A stretch of 64,000 nt of DNA from Crenobacter caeni (lineage in GTDB: Bacteria; Pseudomonadota; Gammaproteobacteria; Burkholderiales; Chromobacteriaceae): positions 62,001-126,000 of the forward strand of contig NZ_JAAGAA010000003.1 in the NCBI RefSeq assembly GCF_010435965.1, given 5' to 3'. The notes beneath the pieces are model-generated. The model had not been told where the DNA came from, did no database searches, and worked only from the letters and a program-made list of their open reading frames with translations. Positions within the stretch are counted from its first letter, which is position 1. Every line of letters starts with the position of its first letter. The translations under genes and the position numbers were made by a program. Positions 7,638 through 17,323 of this stretch are shown here, in pieces.

Positions 7638-8402
7638 TCAGCCGAACTTGCCGGTGATGTAGTCTTCGGTCGCCTTCTTGGACGGCGCGGTGAAGATGGT
7701 GTCGGTTTCGCCAAACTCGACCAGGTCGCCCAGGTACATGTAGGCGGTGTAGTCGGACACCCGCGCCGCCTGCTGCATATTGTGGGTGACGATCGCGATG
7801 GTGTAGTCCTGCTTGAGTTCGTGCACCAGCTCTTCGATATGCGCGGTCGAGATCGGGTCGAGCGCCGAGGTCGGTTCGTCCAGCAGCAGCACCTCGGGGC
7901 GGGTGGCGACGGCGCGCGCGATGCACAGGCGCTGCTGCTGGCCGCCGGAGAGCGAGTTGCCCGACTGCTTGAGCTTGTCCTTCACCTCGTTCCACAGCGC
8001 GGCCTTCTTCAGCGCCCACTCGACGCGGTCGTCCATCTCGCTGCGGCTGAGGTTCTCGTACAGCTTCACGCCGAAGGTGATGTTGTCGTAGATCGACATC
8101 GGGAACGGCGTCGGCTTCTGGAACACCATGCCGACCTGTGCGCGCAACAGGTTGACGTCAACGTCCCGGCTGAGGATGTTCTGGCCGTCCATCAGGATCT
8201 CGCCCTCGGCGCGCATGCCCGGGTACAGCTCGTACATGCGGTTGAAGATGCGCAGAAGCGTCGACTTGCCGCAGCCGGACGGGCCGATGAAGGCGGTCAC
8301 CTGCTTGCTCGGAATGTCCAGGTTGATCCCCTTGAGCGCCTGGAAATTGCCGTAATAGAAGTTGAGGTCGCGGACCTTGAGCTTGATGTTCTGTTCGGTC
8401 AT
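7638..8402 (-). CDS. pstB: Phosphate ABC transporter ATP-binding protein PstB
   Basis: A 254-residue ABC ATPase driving PstSCA phosphate import at the inner membrane. Walker [10 protein letters not shown] is at residues 40-48, the Q-loop is in [17 protein letters not shown], the signature is [16 protein letters not shown], Walker B is [13 protein letters not shown], and the switch histidine is in [25 protein letters not shown] and the length are diagnostic of PstB. It is the last gene of pstSCAB, 9 bp after pstA, and is followed by a terminator. No phoU follows, although it often accompanies pstB in other bacteria. Confidence 0.97.
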   Translation of the reverse strand: MTEQNIKLKVRDLNFYYGNFQALKGINLDIPSKQVTAFIGPSGCGKSTLLRIFNRMYELYPGMRAEGEILMDGQNILSRDVDVNLLRAQVGMVFQKPTPFPMSIYDNITFGVKLYENLSRSEMDDRVEWALKKAALWNEVKDKLKQSGNSLSGGQQQRLCIARAVATRPEVLLLDEPTSALDPISTAHIEELVHELKQDYTIAIVTHNMQQAARVSDYTAYMYLGDLVEFGETDTIFTAPSKKATEDYITGKFG

Positions 8403-8411
8403 GGTGGGTAC

Positions 8412-9311
8412 TTAGTGGGATTGGGTTTTCTGGCGGCCAAGGTAGCGGGCCACGATGTTCAGGGTCAGGACGCTGAAGGTGATCAGCAGGGAGCCGGCCC
8501 ACGCCAGCTTGTGCCAGTCTTCGTACGGGCTCATCGCGAACTGGAAGATGACGATGGGCAGGTTGGCCATCGGCTGGTTCATGTTGCTCCAGAACTGGTT
8601 GTTCAGTGCGGTGAACAGGAGCGGCGCAGTTTCGCCCGAGATGCGCGCGACCGCGAGCAGGATGCCGGTGGTCACGCCGGCCTTGGCCGCGCGCAGCGTC
8701 ACCTGCATGGTTACCTTCCACTGCGGTGCGCCCAGCGCGAAGGCCGCTTCGCGCAGGCTGCCCGGCACCAGGCGCAGCATGTTCTCGGTGGTGCGCACCA
8801 CGACCGGAATCACCAGCAGCGACAGCGCGAACGAGCCGGCCCAGCCGGAGAAGTGGCCGACCGACAGCACGTACACCTCGTACACGAACAGGCCGATCAC
8901 GATGGACGGCGCCGAGAGCAGGATGTCGTTGATGAAGCGGGTCGCCGGTGCCAGATAGCCGCGGCTGCCGTACTCGGACAGGTAAATGCCGGCCAGGATG
9001 CCGATCGGGGTGCCGATCAGCGTGCCGAAGAAGGTCATGGTCAGCGAGCCGACGATGGCGTTGGCGAGGCCCCCGGCGGACCCCGGCGGCGGGGTGATCT
9101 CGGTGAACACCGCCGGCGACAGCCCTTCGAGGCCGTAGCGCAGCAGGGTGAGCAGGATCCACGCCAGCCAGAACAGGCCGAACGCCATGGTCGCCATCGA
9201 CGCGCCCATATTGAACAGGTTGACGAGGCGGCGCTTGCGGTAGATCGCGTTGTTGCGGGTAAAGCTTTTCACGGTCTTGGCCTTGCTAGCGTTGCTGAGG
9301 GTGTGTTGCAT
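8412..9311 (-). CDS. pstA: Phosphate ABC transporter permease PstA
   Basis: A 299-residue inner-membrane permease with about six transmembrane helices. The MetI-type core is visible ([20 protein letters not shown] and an EAA-loop region [29 protein letters not shown]), with the PstA hallmarks [13 protein letters not shown] and [12 protein letters not shown]. It pairs with PstC to form the membrane channel. It lies 18 bp after pstC and 9 bp before pstB in the same operon. Confidence 0.95.
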   Translation of the reverse strand: MQHTLSNASKAKTVKSFTRNNAIYRKRRLVNLFNMGASMATMAFGLFWLAWILLTLLRYGLEGLSPAVFTEITPPPGSAGGLANAIVGSLTMTFFGTLIGTPIGILAGIYLSEYGSRGYLAPATRFINDILLSAPSIVIGLFVYEVYVLSVGHFSGWAGSFALSLLVIPVVVRTTENMLRLVPGSLREAAFALGAPQWKVTMQVTLRAAKAGVTTGILLAVARISGETAPLLFTALNNQFWSNMNQPMANLPIVIFQFAMSPYEDWHKLAWAGSLLITFSVLTLNIVARYLGRQKTQSH

Positions 9312-9329
9312 CCGTTGTACTCTCCGCGC

Positions 9330-10292
9330 TCAGGTGCCGCGGCCTTCCTGCTTCTTCAGGCGCAGTAGCAGCAGCTTGGAGCAGGCGAGGACGACGAAGG
9401 TGATGAAGAACAGGATCAGGCCCAGCGAGATCAGTGCCGACAGGTGCGCTTCGCTGGTGGCCTCGGCGAATTCGTTGGCGAGCGCCGACGCGATCGAGTT
9501 GCCCGCGTCGAAGAGGCCGGTCGAGAAGATGGTCGAGTTGCCGATCACGAAGGTGACCGCCATGGTCTCGCCCAGCGCGCGGCCCAGGCCGAGCATGATG
9601 CCGCCGATCACGCCGGTCTTGGTATAGGGCAGCACCACGTTGCGAACGACTTCCCAGGTCGTCGCACCCAGCCCGTACGCAGACTCCTTGAGCATGGCCG
9701 GCACCACCTCGAACACGTCGCGCATCACCGAGGCGATGAACGGGATCACCATGATCGCGAGGATCAGGCCGGCGGTGAACATGCCGATGCCCATCGGCGC
9801 GCCCTGGAACAGGAAGCCGATCACCGGCATCTCGCCCAGGTTGTCGATCAGCCAGGGCTGGATGTTGTCGCCGAACCACGGCGCGAACACGAACAGGCCC
9901 CACATGCCGTAAATGATGGACGGGATGCCGGCGAGCAGTTCGACCGCGATGCCCAGCGGGCGCTTGAGCCAGGTGGGGGAGAGTTCGGTCAAAAACAGCG
10001 CGATGCCGAAGCTGACCGGCACGCCGATCAGCAGGGCGATGAAGGAGGTCAGCAGGGTGCCGTAGATCGGCACCAGCGCGCCGAATTCTTCGGTCACCGG
10101 GTCCCACGCCGTGCTGGTCAAAAAGCCCAGGCCCTGCTGGCGGATGGTCGGCATCGCGCCGACCAGCAAGGAGAGCATGATGCCGACCAAGAGCGCGAGC
10201 ACCAGGAAGGCAAAGAAACGCGTGCTGTTGCGGAACAGCGTGTCGATCAGGAGCTGGCGCTTGAGCTGCGGGGTGTTCTGGTATTTTTCCAT
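9330..10292 (-). CDS. pstC: Phosphate ABC transporter permease PstC
   Basis: A 320-residue permease with an N-terminal transmembrane helix and the PstC core: [36 protein letters not shown], an EAA loop in [22 protein letters not shown], and [12 protein letters not shown]. Partner of PstA. The gene is separated from pstS by 72 bp that hold a terminator-like hairpin, which probably lowers permease expression relative to the binding protein. Confidence 0.95.
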   Translation of the reverse strand: MEKYQNTPQLKRQLLIDTLFRNSTRFFAFLVLALLVGIMLSLLVGAMPTIRQQGLGFLTSTAWDPVTEEFGALVPIYGTLLTSFIALLIGVPVSFGIALFLTELSPTWLKRPLGIAVELLAGIPSIIYGMWGLFVFAPWFGDNIQPWLIDNLGEMPVIGFLFQGAPMGIGMFTAGLILAIMVIPFIASVMRDVFEVVPAMLKESAYGLGATTWEVVRNVVLPYTKTGVIGGIMLGLGRALGETMAVTFVIGNSTIFSTGLFDAGNSIASALANEFAEATSEAHLSALISLGLILFFITFVVLACSKLLLLRLKKQEGRGT

Positions 10293-10315
10293 GCGCGTGA
10301 CTCGGTATTTCAGGC

Positions 10316-10340
10316 AAAAGGCCGGGGGAGTCCCCCGGCC
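10316..10340 (-). terminator. Hairpin between pstS and pstC (leaky terminator / mRNA stabiliser)
   Basis: A perfect 9-bp GC stem (10320-10328 with 10332-10340) with a 3-base loop is followed on the minus strand by only TTTT. The short T tract and the position after pstS suggest partial termination, which would give excess PstS over PstCAB. Confidence 0.6.
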
Positions 10341-10364
10341 GGATTTCTCAGCGGTGTGTCCCGC

Positions 10365-11402
10365 TTATTTCCAGACGCTCTGGCCGGCGCTGGTCTTGAT
10401 GTCTTTCCACGAGGTGCGGATCAGGTTCTGCACGTTCGCCGGCAACGGCACGTAGTCCAGTTGCAGCGCCATCTGGCTGCCGTCCTTGTACGCCCAGTCG
10501 AAGAACTTCAGCGCTTCGGCGCTGCCCTCGGCCTTGTCGGTGCTCTTCTGCATCAGGATGAAGGTCGCGCTGGTGATCGGCCAGCTCTCCTTGCCCTGCG
10601 CGTTGGTCAGGATCAGGCTGAAGCCCGGCGTGCCCTTCCAGTCTGCGCCAGCTGCTGCGGCGGCGAAGGTCTTGTCGTCCGGCTGCACGAAGGTGCCGGC
10701 GGCGTTCTGCACGGCAGCGTGCGAGAGCTTGTTGACCTTGGCGTACGCGTACTCGACGTAGCCGACCGAACCCTTGATGCGGTTCACGTAGTTGGCGACG
10801 CCTTCGTTGCCCTTGCCGCCGACGCCGACCTTCCAGGCGACGGTGGTGTTGGCGCCGATGGCGGACTTCCACTCCGGCGACACCTTGGACAGGTAGTCGG
10901 TGAACACGAAGGTGGTGCCCGAACCGTCGGAGCGGCGTACCGGGGTGATCTTCTGGCTGGGCAGCTTGACGCCCGGGTTCAGCTTGGCGATCGCCGGGTC
11001 GCTCCAGTTGTTGACCTTGCCGAGGTAAATGTCGGCCAACAGCGCGCCGGTCAGCTTGAGCTGGCCCGGGGTGACGCCGGGCAGGTTGACCACCGGCACC
11101 ACGCCGCCGATCACGGTCGGGAACTGCACCAGACCCTTCTTGGCCAGGTCTTCCGCCTTGAGCGGCATGTCGGAGGCGCCGAAGTCGACCGTCTTCGATT
11201 CGATCTGCTTGATGCCGCCGCCGGAGCCGATCGACTGGTAGTTCACCTGGTTGCCGGTCTTGGCCTTGTACGCCTCGGCCCACTTGGCGTACAGCGGGTA
11301 GGGGAAGGACGCGCCGGCGCCGGTGATGTCGGCGGCGAAGGCGGGGGCTGCAAAACCGCCGCACAGGGCGATCGTGGCGGCGAAGCGGACGGTCTGTTTC
11401 AT
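10365..11402 (-). CDS. pstS: Phosphate-binding periplasmic protein PstS
   Basis: A 345-residue periplasmic phosphate receptor. The signal peptide MKQTVRFAATIALCGG...APAFA precedes ADITGAGASFPYPLYAKWAEAY, the typical PstS mature start. Ligand-binding motifs include GSGGGIKQI, DFGASDMPL and RRSDGSGTTFVFTDYLSKVSPEW. The frame extends upstream to 11540, but ATG 11402 gives the signal peptide, has CGGAG just upstream and lies 30 bp from a PhoB-type promoter, so it is preferred. First gene of pstSCAB. Confidence 0.96.
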   Translation of the reverse strand: MKQTVRFAATIALCGGFAAPAFAADITGAGASFPYPLYAKWAEAYKAKTGNQVNYQSIGSGGGIKQIESKTVDFGASDMPLKAEDLAKKGLVQFPTVIGGVVPVVNLPGVTPGQLKLTGALLADIYLGKVNNWSDPAIAKLNPGVKLPSQKITPVRRSDGSGTTFVFTDYLSKVSPEWKSAIGANTTVAWKVGVGGKGNEGVANYVNRIKGSVGYVEYAYAKVNKLSHAAVQNAAGTFVQPDDKTFAAAAAGADWKGTPGFSLILTNAQGKESWPITSATFILMQKSTDKAEGSAEALKFFDWAYKDGSQMALQLDYVPLPANVQNLIRTSWKDIKTSAGQSVWK

Positions 11403-11438
11403 GCTGACTCCGGTTGGGTGTCGGGTTGGGATGTCGGC

Positions 11439-11472
11439 ATCGTAATCGGCTTTCTTTGCAGAAATATTACAT
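11439..11472 (-). promoter_or_regulatory. Pho box and -10 element of the pst operon
   Basis: On the minus strand, ATGTAAT-ATTT-CTGCAAA (11472-11455) shows two 7-bp half sites at 11-bp spacing, resembling the PhoB consensus CTGTCAT-N4-CTGTCAT. Ten bases downstream is TACGAT (11444-11439) as -10, the distance expected when PhoB replaces a -35. The predicted start is about 30 bp before the pstS ATG. Confidence 0.6.
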
Positions 11473-11522
11473 GTTGCAAACCGGCCGGGCCAGGACCCGC
11501 GTAGCCGCACCCTGCGCGGCTC

Positions 11523-11531
11523 TGACATAAT
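11523..11531 (+). promoter_or_regulatory. Extended -10 promoter of tpiA
   Basis: TGA-CATAAT forms an extended -10 (TGn plus a 5/6 match) 36 bp before the tpiA ATG, with no convincing -35. It is divergent from the pst promoter. Confidence 0.45.
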
Positions 11532-11567
11532 ACGGCGCATCGAATATCAAGCAGGGAATCAAGGGTC

Positions 11568-12302
11568 ATGAGCGAGAAGCTGGTCATCGGCAACTGGAAG
11601 ATGAATGGACGTACCGGGCGCAACGCGGATTTGCTCCGGGCGCTCAAGGCGCTGCCCGAAGTGTGCCGCGAAGGCGTCGGCGTCGCGCCGCCTGCCGCCT
11701 ACCTCGGTCAGCTGGCGGCTGCGCTCGAGGGTACGCCGCTCGCGCTGTGCGCGCAGGATGTCAGCCGCTTTGCCGGCGACGGCGCGTATACCGGCGAGGT
11801 GTCCGCCGCGATGCTGGCGGACCTGGGGGTGCGCTACGTGCTGGTCGGCCATTCCGAGCGTCGCCAGTACTTCGGCGAGGACAACGCCGTGCTCACGGAC
11901 AAGCTCGAGGCCTGCCATCAGGCCGGACTCATCCCGGTGCTGTGCGTCGGCGAGACGCTCGCCGAGCGCGAGGCGGGGGCGGCGCTGGCGGTGATCCGCG
12001 CGCAGCTGTCCGTGCTTGAGGCTTACGCGGGGCGCAGTCTGGTGGTCGCCTACGAACCGGTTTGGGCGATTGGTACCGGAAAAGTGGCAGAAACCGGCCA
12101 AATTGAAGAAATCCACCAGGAAATCAAAAAATGGCTATTGCAATGCGGTAGGGGCGCTGATAATATTCGCGTCCTCTACGGCGGCAGCGTCAAGGCAGAC
12201 AACGCTGAAGCGATCTTTTCAGTGCCCGGGGTAGACGGGGCGCTGGTAGGTGGAGCTTCGCTGGATGCCGAAACGTTTAAATCGATTTGCAATGCCGCAT
12301 AA
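11568..12302 (+). CDS. tpiA: Triosephosphate isomerase
   Basis: A 244-residue TIM-barrel enzyme interconverting dihydroxyacetone phosphate and glyceraldehyde 3-phosphate. Catalytic elements are present: the lysine in GNWKMN (near residue 11), the histidine in VGHSERRQ, the glutamate in [11 protein letters not shown], and the phosphate-binding YGGSVK and [10 protein letters not shown] loops. Length is typical. It is followed within 12 bp by secG, then a tRNA and the nuo operon, the same order seen in many proteobacteria. Confidence 0.97.
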   Translation: MSEKLVIGNWKMNGRTGRNADLLRALKALPEVCREGVGVAPPAAYLGQLAAALEGTPLALCAQDVSRFAGDGAYTGEVSAAMLADLGVRYVLVGHSERRQYFGEDNAVLTDKLEACHQAGLIPVLCVGETLAEREAGAALAVIRAQLSVLEAYAGRSLVVAYEPVWAIGTGKVAETGQIEEIHQEIKKWLLQCGRGADNIRVLYGGSVKADNAEAIFSVPGVDGALVGGASLDAETFKSICNAA

Positions 12303-12313
12303 AAGTAGGTAAC

Positions 12314-12661
12314 ATGGAACTCCTGAAAACACTGCTCTGGATCGTGAATCTGCTCTCCGCAGTCGCCGTGATCGTCCTTGTTCTGTTGCAGCACGGCAAG
12401 GGCGCTGATATGGGTGCGGCTTTCGGTGGTGGTGGCGGTTCGTCCGGCAGTCTGTTTGGAGCCTCTGGTTCCTCGAATTTTATGAGTCGGAGCACTGCGG
12501 TACTCGCGGTCGTCTTCTTCTCGACCTGTCTTGCTCTGTCCTATCTGTCCATCGAGAGACAGAACGATTTGGGTGTGATGGGTGGTGTACAGCAGTCCGC
12601 GCCGCAAGTCCCGGGCGGTGCGGCTGATAATAATAAACCCGGTCCCGCAATACCGGAGTAA
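12314..12661 (+). CDS. secG: Preprotein translocase subunit SecG
   Basis: A 115-residue SecG, the small accessory subunit of SecYEG. Two transmembrane helices (LLWIVNLLSAVAVIVLVLLQ and STAVLAVVFFSTCLALSYL) flank the conserved GKGADMGAAFGGG...SGSLFGASGSSNFMSR region. The start ATG 12314 follows GTAGGT and gives a canonical N-terminus; an upstream in-frame ATG at 12287 would overlap tpiA and is less likely. The tRNA-Leu begins 17 bp later. Confidence 0.94.
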   Translation: MELLKTLLWIVNLLSAVAVIVLVLLQHGKGADMGAAFGGGGGSSGSLFGASGSSNFMSRSTAVLAVVFFSTCLALSYLSIERQNDLGVMGGVQQSAPQVPGGAADNNKPGPAIPE

Positions 12662-12678
12662 ACCAAGGTTTGTTCAGT

Positions 12679-12764
12679 GCCGACATGGTGAAATTGGTAG
12701 ACACGCTATCTTGAGGGGGTAGTGGCCATAGGCTGTGTGAGTTCGAGTCTCACTGTCGGCACCA
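12679..12764 (+). tRNA. tRNA-Leu (anticodon GAG)
   Basis: An 86-nt class II tRNA with encoded CCA. The acceptor arms GCCGAC and GTCGGC pair, the anticodon stem CTATC/GGTAG encloses a loop with GAG at 12713-12715, a long variable arm follows, and the T arm contains GTTCGAG. It reads CUC/CUU codons. Its place between secG and nuoA matches leuU downstream of secG in E. coli. Confidence 0.96.
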
Positions 12765-12771
12765 CAAAATC

Positions 12772-12813
12772 TAAAAAACAGGTCATCGGGAAACCGTTGA
12801 CCTGTTTTTTTTT
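12772..12813 (+). terminator. Intrinsic terminator after tRNA-Leu
   Basis: AACAGGTCA pairs with TGACCTGTT around a GC-containing inner stem and is followed by nine T (12805-12813). A-runs upstream make it potentially bidirectional. Confidence 0.85.
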
Positions 12814-12820
12814 GGAGCGC

Positions 12821-12842
12821 AGGAGGGAAACCTCCTTTTTTT
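12821..12842 (+). promoter_or_regulatory. Second terminator-like hairpin, in the nuoA leader
   Basis: AGGAGG-GAAA-CCTCCT (12821-12836) is followed by a run of eight T ending at 12842, 15 bp before the nuoA ATG. It is a complete small intrinsic terminator just downstream of the tRNA terminator. The stem also buries a perfect Shine-Dalgarno sequence. Confidence 0.6.
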
Positions 12843-12857
12843 AGGGGTAATCGGGAA

Positions 12858-13214
12858 ATGCTGCAAAATTATTTTCCCATCTTGATGTTTGTCGTCATCG
12901 GCCTGCTGGTCGGTGTCGGGCCTATCGTCCTCGGTAAGCTCGTCGCACCCAACAGACCCGACGCCGAGAAACTGTCTCCGTACGAGTGTGGCTTCGAGGC
13001 CTTCGAAGACACGCGCATGCGTTTTGATGTGCGTTACTACCTCGTCGCGATTCTGTTCATCCTGTTCGATCTCGAAATCGCCTTCCTGTTCCCGTGGGCC
13101 GTCGTGCTGCGGGATATCGGCATGTTCGGCTTCGGCGCCATGCTGGTCTTCCTGGCCATCCTGACGATCGGCTTTATCTATGAATGGAAGAAGGGGGCGC
13201 TGGAATGGGAGTAG
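12858..13214 (+). CDS. nuoA: NADH-quinone oxidoreductase subunit A
   Basis: A 118-residue membrane subunit of proton-pumping complex I, with three transmembrane helices and the conserved loop [28 protein letters not shown] and [14 protein letters not shown]. It is first in a 14-gene nuo operon. The ribosome site is a modest GGGG stretch. No clear promoter is visible between the preceding terminators and this start. Confidence 0.96.
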   Translation: MLQNYFPILMFVVIGLLVGVGPIVLGKLVAPNRPDAEKLSPYECGFEAFEDTRMRFDVRYYLVAILFILFDLEIAFLFPWAVVLRDIGMFGFGAMLVFLAILTIGFIYEWKKGALEWE

Positions 13215-13681
13215 AAGGTATCCTCGAGAAGGGTTTCATCACCACCACGGCTGATACCCTCATCAACTGGACCCGCACGGGTTCGATGTGGCCGATGACC
13301 TTCGGCCTTGCCTGCTGCGCGGTGGAAATGATGCACGCCGGGGCGTCGCGTTACGACCTCGATCGTTTCGGCATCGTGTTCCGTCCGAGTCCCCGCCAAT
13401 CCGACCTGATGATCGTCGCCGGCACGCTGTGCAACAAGATGGCGCCCGCGCTACGCAAGGTGTACGACCAGATGGCCGAGCCGCGCTGGGTGCTGTCGAT
13501 GGGGTCGTGCGCCAACGGTGGCGGCTACTACCACTACTCGTACTCGGTCGTCCGTGGCTGTGACCGCATCGTGCCGGTCGACGTCTACGTGCCGGGCTGC
13601 CCGCCGACCGCGGAAGCCTTGCTGTACGGCATCATCCAGCTGCAGAACAAGATCAAACGCACCAACACCATCGCCCGCTAA
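13205..13681 (+). CDS. nuoB: NADH-quinone oxidoreductase subunit B
   Basis: A 158-residue hydrophilic subunit carrying the N2 [4Fe-4S] cluster next to the quinone site. Cluster ligands appear in [27 protein letters not shown] and [11 protein letters not shown]. The chosen ATG 13205 ([11 protein letters not shown]) matches the Neisseria NuoB start and overlaps the nuoA stop by 10 bp, indicating translational coupling. An in-frame ATG at 13184 lies deeper inside nuoA and is less likely. Confidence 0.96.
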   Translation: MGVEGILEKGFITTTADTLINWTRTGSMWPMTFGLACCAVEMMHAGASRYDLDRFGIVFRPSPRQSDLMIVAGTLCNKMAPALRKVYDQMAEPRWVLSMGSCANGGGYYHYSYSVVRGCDRIVPVDVYVPGCPPTAEALLYGIIQLQNKIKRTNTIAR

Positions 13682-13691
13682 GGGAGTAACC

Positions 13692-14279
13692 ATGGCCTCC
13701 AAACTGGAAGCGCTCAAGTCGAGCGTCGAGGGTCTGCTCGCGTCGCGTGTTGTGCATAGCACAATGGCGTATAATGAGCTGACTGTCGTATGCAAGGCTC
13801 AAGACTTGCTCGAAGTCGCCACCATCCTGCGCGATCAGGCCGGCTTCGAGCAGTGCATCGATATGTGCGGCATGGACTACAGCGCCTACAAGGACCAACC
13901 CTGGGACGGCCCGCGCTTCGCGGCCGTCTACCAGTTGCTGTCGGTCCAGCACAATGTCCGCCTGCGCCTGCGCTGTTTCGCCGAAGACGACGATTTTCCC
14001 GTCCTGCCGACGCTGACCGGCGTCTGGAACTGCCTGAACTGGTACGAGCGCGAGGCGTTCGACCTGTACGGCCTGATGTTCGAAGGCCACCCCGACCTGC
14101 GCCGCCTGCTGACCGATTACGGTTTCGTCGGCCACCCGTTCCGCAAGGACTTCCCGGTGTCAGGCTTTGTCGAAATGCGCTACGACGCGACGCAGCAACG
14201 CGTGGTCTACCAGCCGGTCACCATCGAGCCGCGCGAGATCACGCCGCGCATCGTCCGCGAGGAGAACTACGGTGGCTGA
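13692..14279 (+). CDS. nuoC: NADH-quinone oxidoreductase subunit C
   Basis: A 195-residue peripheral-arm subunit that, with NuoD, builds the quinone-binding module. The core signature [34 protein letters not shown] and the basic HPFRKDFP follow at the C-terminal half. NuoC is a separate protein here, unlike the NuoCD fusion of enterics. ATG 13692 has a GGGAG site 10 bp after nuoB; the frame is open further upstream inside nuoB but without a start context. Confidence 0.95.
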   Translation: MASKLEALKSSVEGLLASRVVHSTMAYNELTVVCKAQDLLEVATILRDQAGFEQCIDMCGMDYSAYKDQPWDGPRFAAVYQLLSVQHNVRLRLRCFAEDDDFPVLPTLTGVWNCLNWYEREAFDLYGLMFEGHPDLRRLLTDYGFVGHPFRKDFPVSGFVEMRYDATQQRVVYQPVTIEPREITPRIVREENYGG

Positions 14280-15525
14280 TATCCGCAATTACACGCTGAA
14301 CTTCGGCCCGCAGCACCCGGCCGCGCACGGCGTGCTGCGCCTGGTGCTCGAACTGGACGGCGAGGTGGTGCAGCGCGCCGACCCGCATATCGGCCTGTTG
14401 CACCGCGGCACCGAGAAGCTGGCCGAGCAGAAGACTTTCATCCAGTCGCTGCCGTATATGGACCGTCTCGACTACGTGTCGATGATGTGCAACGAGCACG
14501 CCTACTGCCTGGCGATCGAGAAGCTGACCGGCGTCGACGTGCCCATCCGCGCGCAGTACATCCGCGTGATGTTCGCCGAGATCACCCGCATCCTGAACCA
14601 CCTGCTGTGGATCGGTGCGCACTCGATCGACATCGGCGCGATGACGATGTTCCTGTACGCGTTCCGCGAGCGCGAAGACCTGATGGACTGCTACGAGGCG
14701 GTGTCCGGCGCGCGTCTGCACGCGGCGTACTTCCGCCCGGGCGGCGTCTACCGCGACCTGCCGGACACCATGCCGCAGTACACCGCGTCCAAGATCCGCA
14801 ACGCGAAGGAAATCGCGCGCCTGAACGAGAACCGCCAGGGCTCGATGCTCGACTTCATCGAGGACTTCACCCGCCGCTTCCCGGCCTGCGTCGACGAGTA
14901 CGAGACGCTGCTCACCGACAACCGCATCTGGAAGCAGCGTACGGTCGGCATCGGCGTGGTCACCCCCGAGCGCGCGCTGCAACTGGGCTTCACCGGCCCG
15001 ATGCTGCGCGGTTCCGGCATCGCATGGGACCTTAGGAAGACCCAGCCTTACGACGTGTACGCCGAGATGGACTTCGACGTGCCGGTCGGCGTCACCGGCG
15101 ACTGCTACGACCGCTACCTGGTGCGCGTCGAGGAGATGCGCCAGTCCAACCGCATCATCGCCCAGTGCGTAAAGTGGCTGCGCGACAACCCGGGCCCGGT
15201 GATCAGCGACAACCACAAGGTGGCGCCGCCGTCGCGCGAGGCGATGAAGTCGAACATGGAAGAGCTGATCCACCACTTCAAGCTCTTCTCCGAAGGCATG
15301 CACGTGCCGGAGGGCGAGGTCTACGTCGGTACCGAACACCCGAAGGGCGAGTTCGGCATCTACCTCGTCTCCGACGGCGCGAACAAGCCGTACCGCCTGA
15401 AGATCCGCGCGCCCGGCTACGCCCACCTGGCGGGTCTGGACGAAATGTCGCGCGGCCACATGATCGCCGACGTCGTCGCGATCATCGGCACGCAGGATAT
15501 CGTGTTTGGGGAGATTGACCGCTGA
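14272..15525 (+). CDS. nuoD: NADH-quinone oxidoreductase subunit D
   Basis: A 417-residue 49-kDa-type subunit lining the quinone cavity. It begins with a GTG (14272) giving [24 protein letters not shown]; the HPAAHG loop is essential for quinone chemistry. [11 protein letters not shown]-type and C-terminal [21 protein letters not shown] segments are canonical. The start overlaps the nuoC stop by 8 bp and has GAGGAG upstream. Confidence 0.96.
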   Translation: MADIRNYTLNFGPQHPAAHGVLRLVLELDGEVVQRADPHIGLLHRGTEKLAEQKTFIQSLPYMDRLDYVSMMCNEHAYCLAIEKLTGVDVPIRAQYIRVMFAEITRILNHLLWIGAHSIDIGAMTMFLYAFREREDLMDCYEAVSGARLHAAYFRPGGVYRDLPDTMPQYTASKIRNAKEIARLNENRQGSMLDFIEDFTRRFPACVDEYETLLTDNRIWKQRTVGIGVVTPERALQLGFTGPMLRGSGIAWDLRKTQPYDVYAEMDFDVPVGVTGDCYDRYLVRVEEMRQSNRIIAQCVKWLRDNPGPVISDNHKVAPPSREAMKSNMEELIHHFKLFSEGMHVPEGEVYVGTEHPKGEFGIYLVSDGANKPYRLKIRAPGYAHLAGLDEMSRGHMIADVVAIIGTQDIVFGEIDR

Positions 15526-16024
15526 TGCTGTCCGCACAATCGCTTGCAAAGATCGACCGCGAAGTCGCCAAGTACCCCGCCGACCAGAAGCGTTCGGCGG
15601 TGATGGCCGCGCTGAGGATCGCGCTGACTGAACGTCGGGAACTGGGCCAGACGCCGGACGCGCGCTGCCTGAACGCTGACGTGATCGAGTTCGTCGCCAA
15701 CTACCTGGGCATCGCCCCGGTGGCCGCGTACGAGGTCGCCACTTTCTACAACATGTACGACATGAAGCCGGTGGGGCAGTACAAGATCACCGTCTGCACC
15801 AACCTGCCGTGCGCGCTCTCCGGCGGCGTCTCCGCCGCCAAGTACATTTCCGAAAAACTGGGGATCGCCATCGGCGAGACCTCGGCCGACGGCAAGTACA
15901 CCCTGCTCGAGGGCGAGTGCATGGGCGCCTGCGGCGACGCACCGGTGCTGCTGGTGAACAACCACCATATGTGCAGCCACATGTCGCCCGAAGCCATCGA
16001 CAAGAAACTGGCGGAGCTCAAGTA

Positions 16025-16025
<1 letters not shown>
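15525..16025 (+). CDS. nuoE: NADH-quinone oxidoreductase subunit E
   Basis: A 166-residue 24-kDa-type subunit with a thioredoxin-like [2Fe-2S] domain. Ligands appear as CTNLPC and, about 40 residues later, CMGAC. It begins with an ATG overlapping the nuoD stop by one base (TGATG). It partners NuoF in the NADH dehydrogenase module. Confidence 0.96.
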
Positions 16026-17320
<1,295 letters not shown>

Positions 17321-17323
17321 GCG

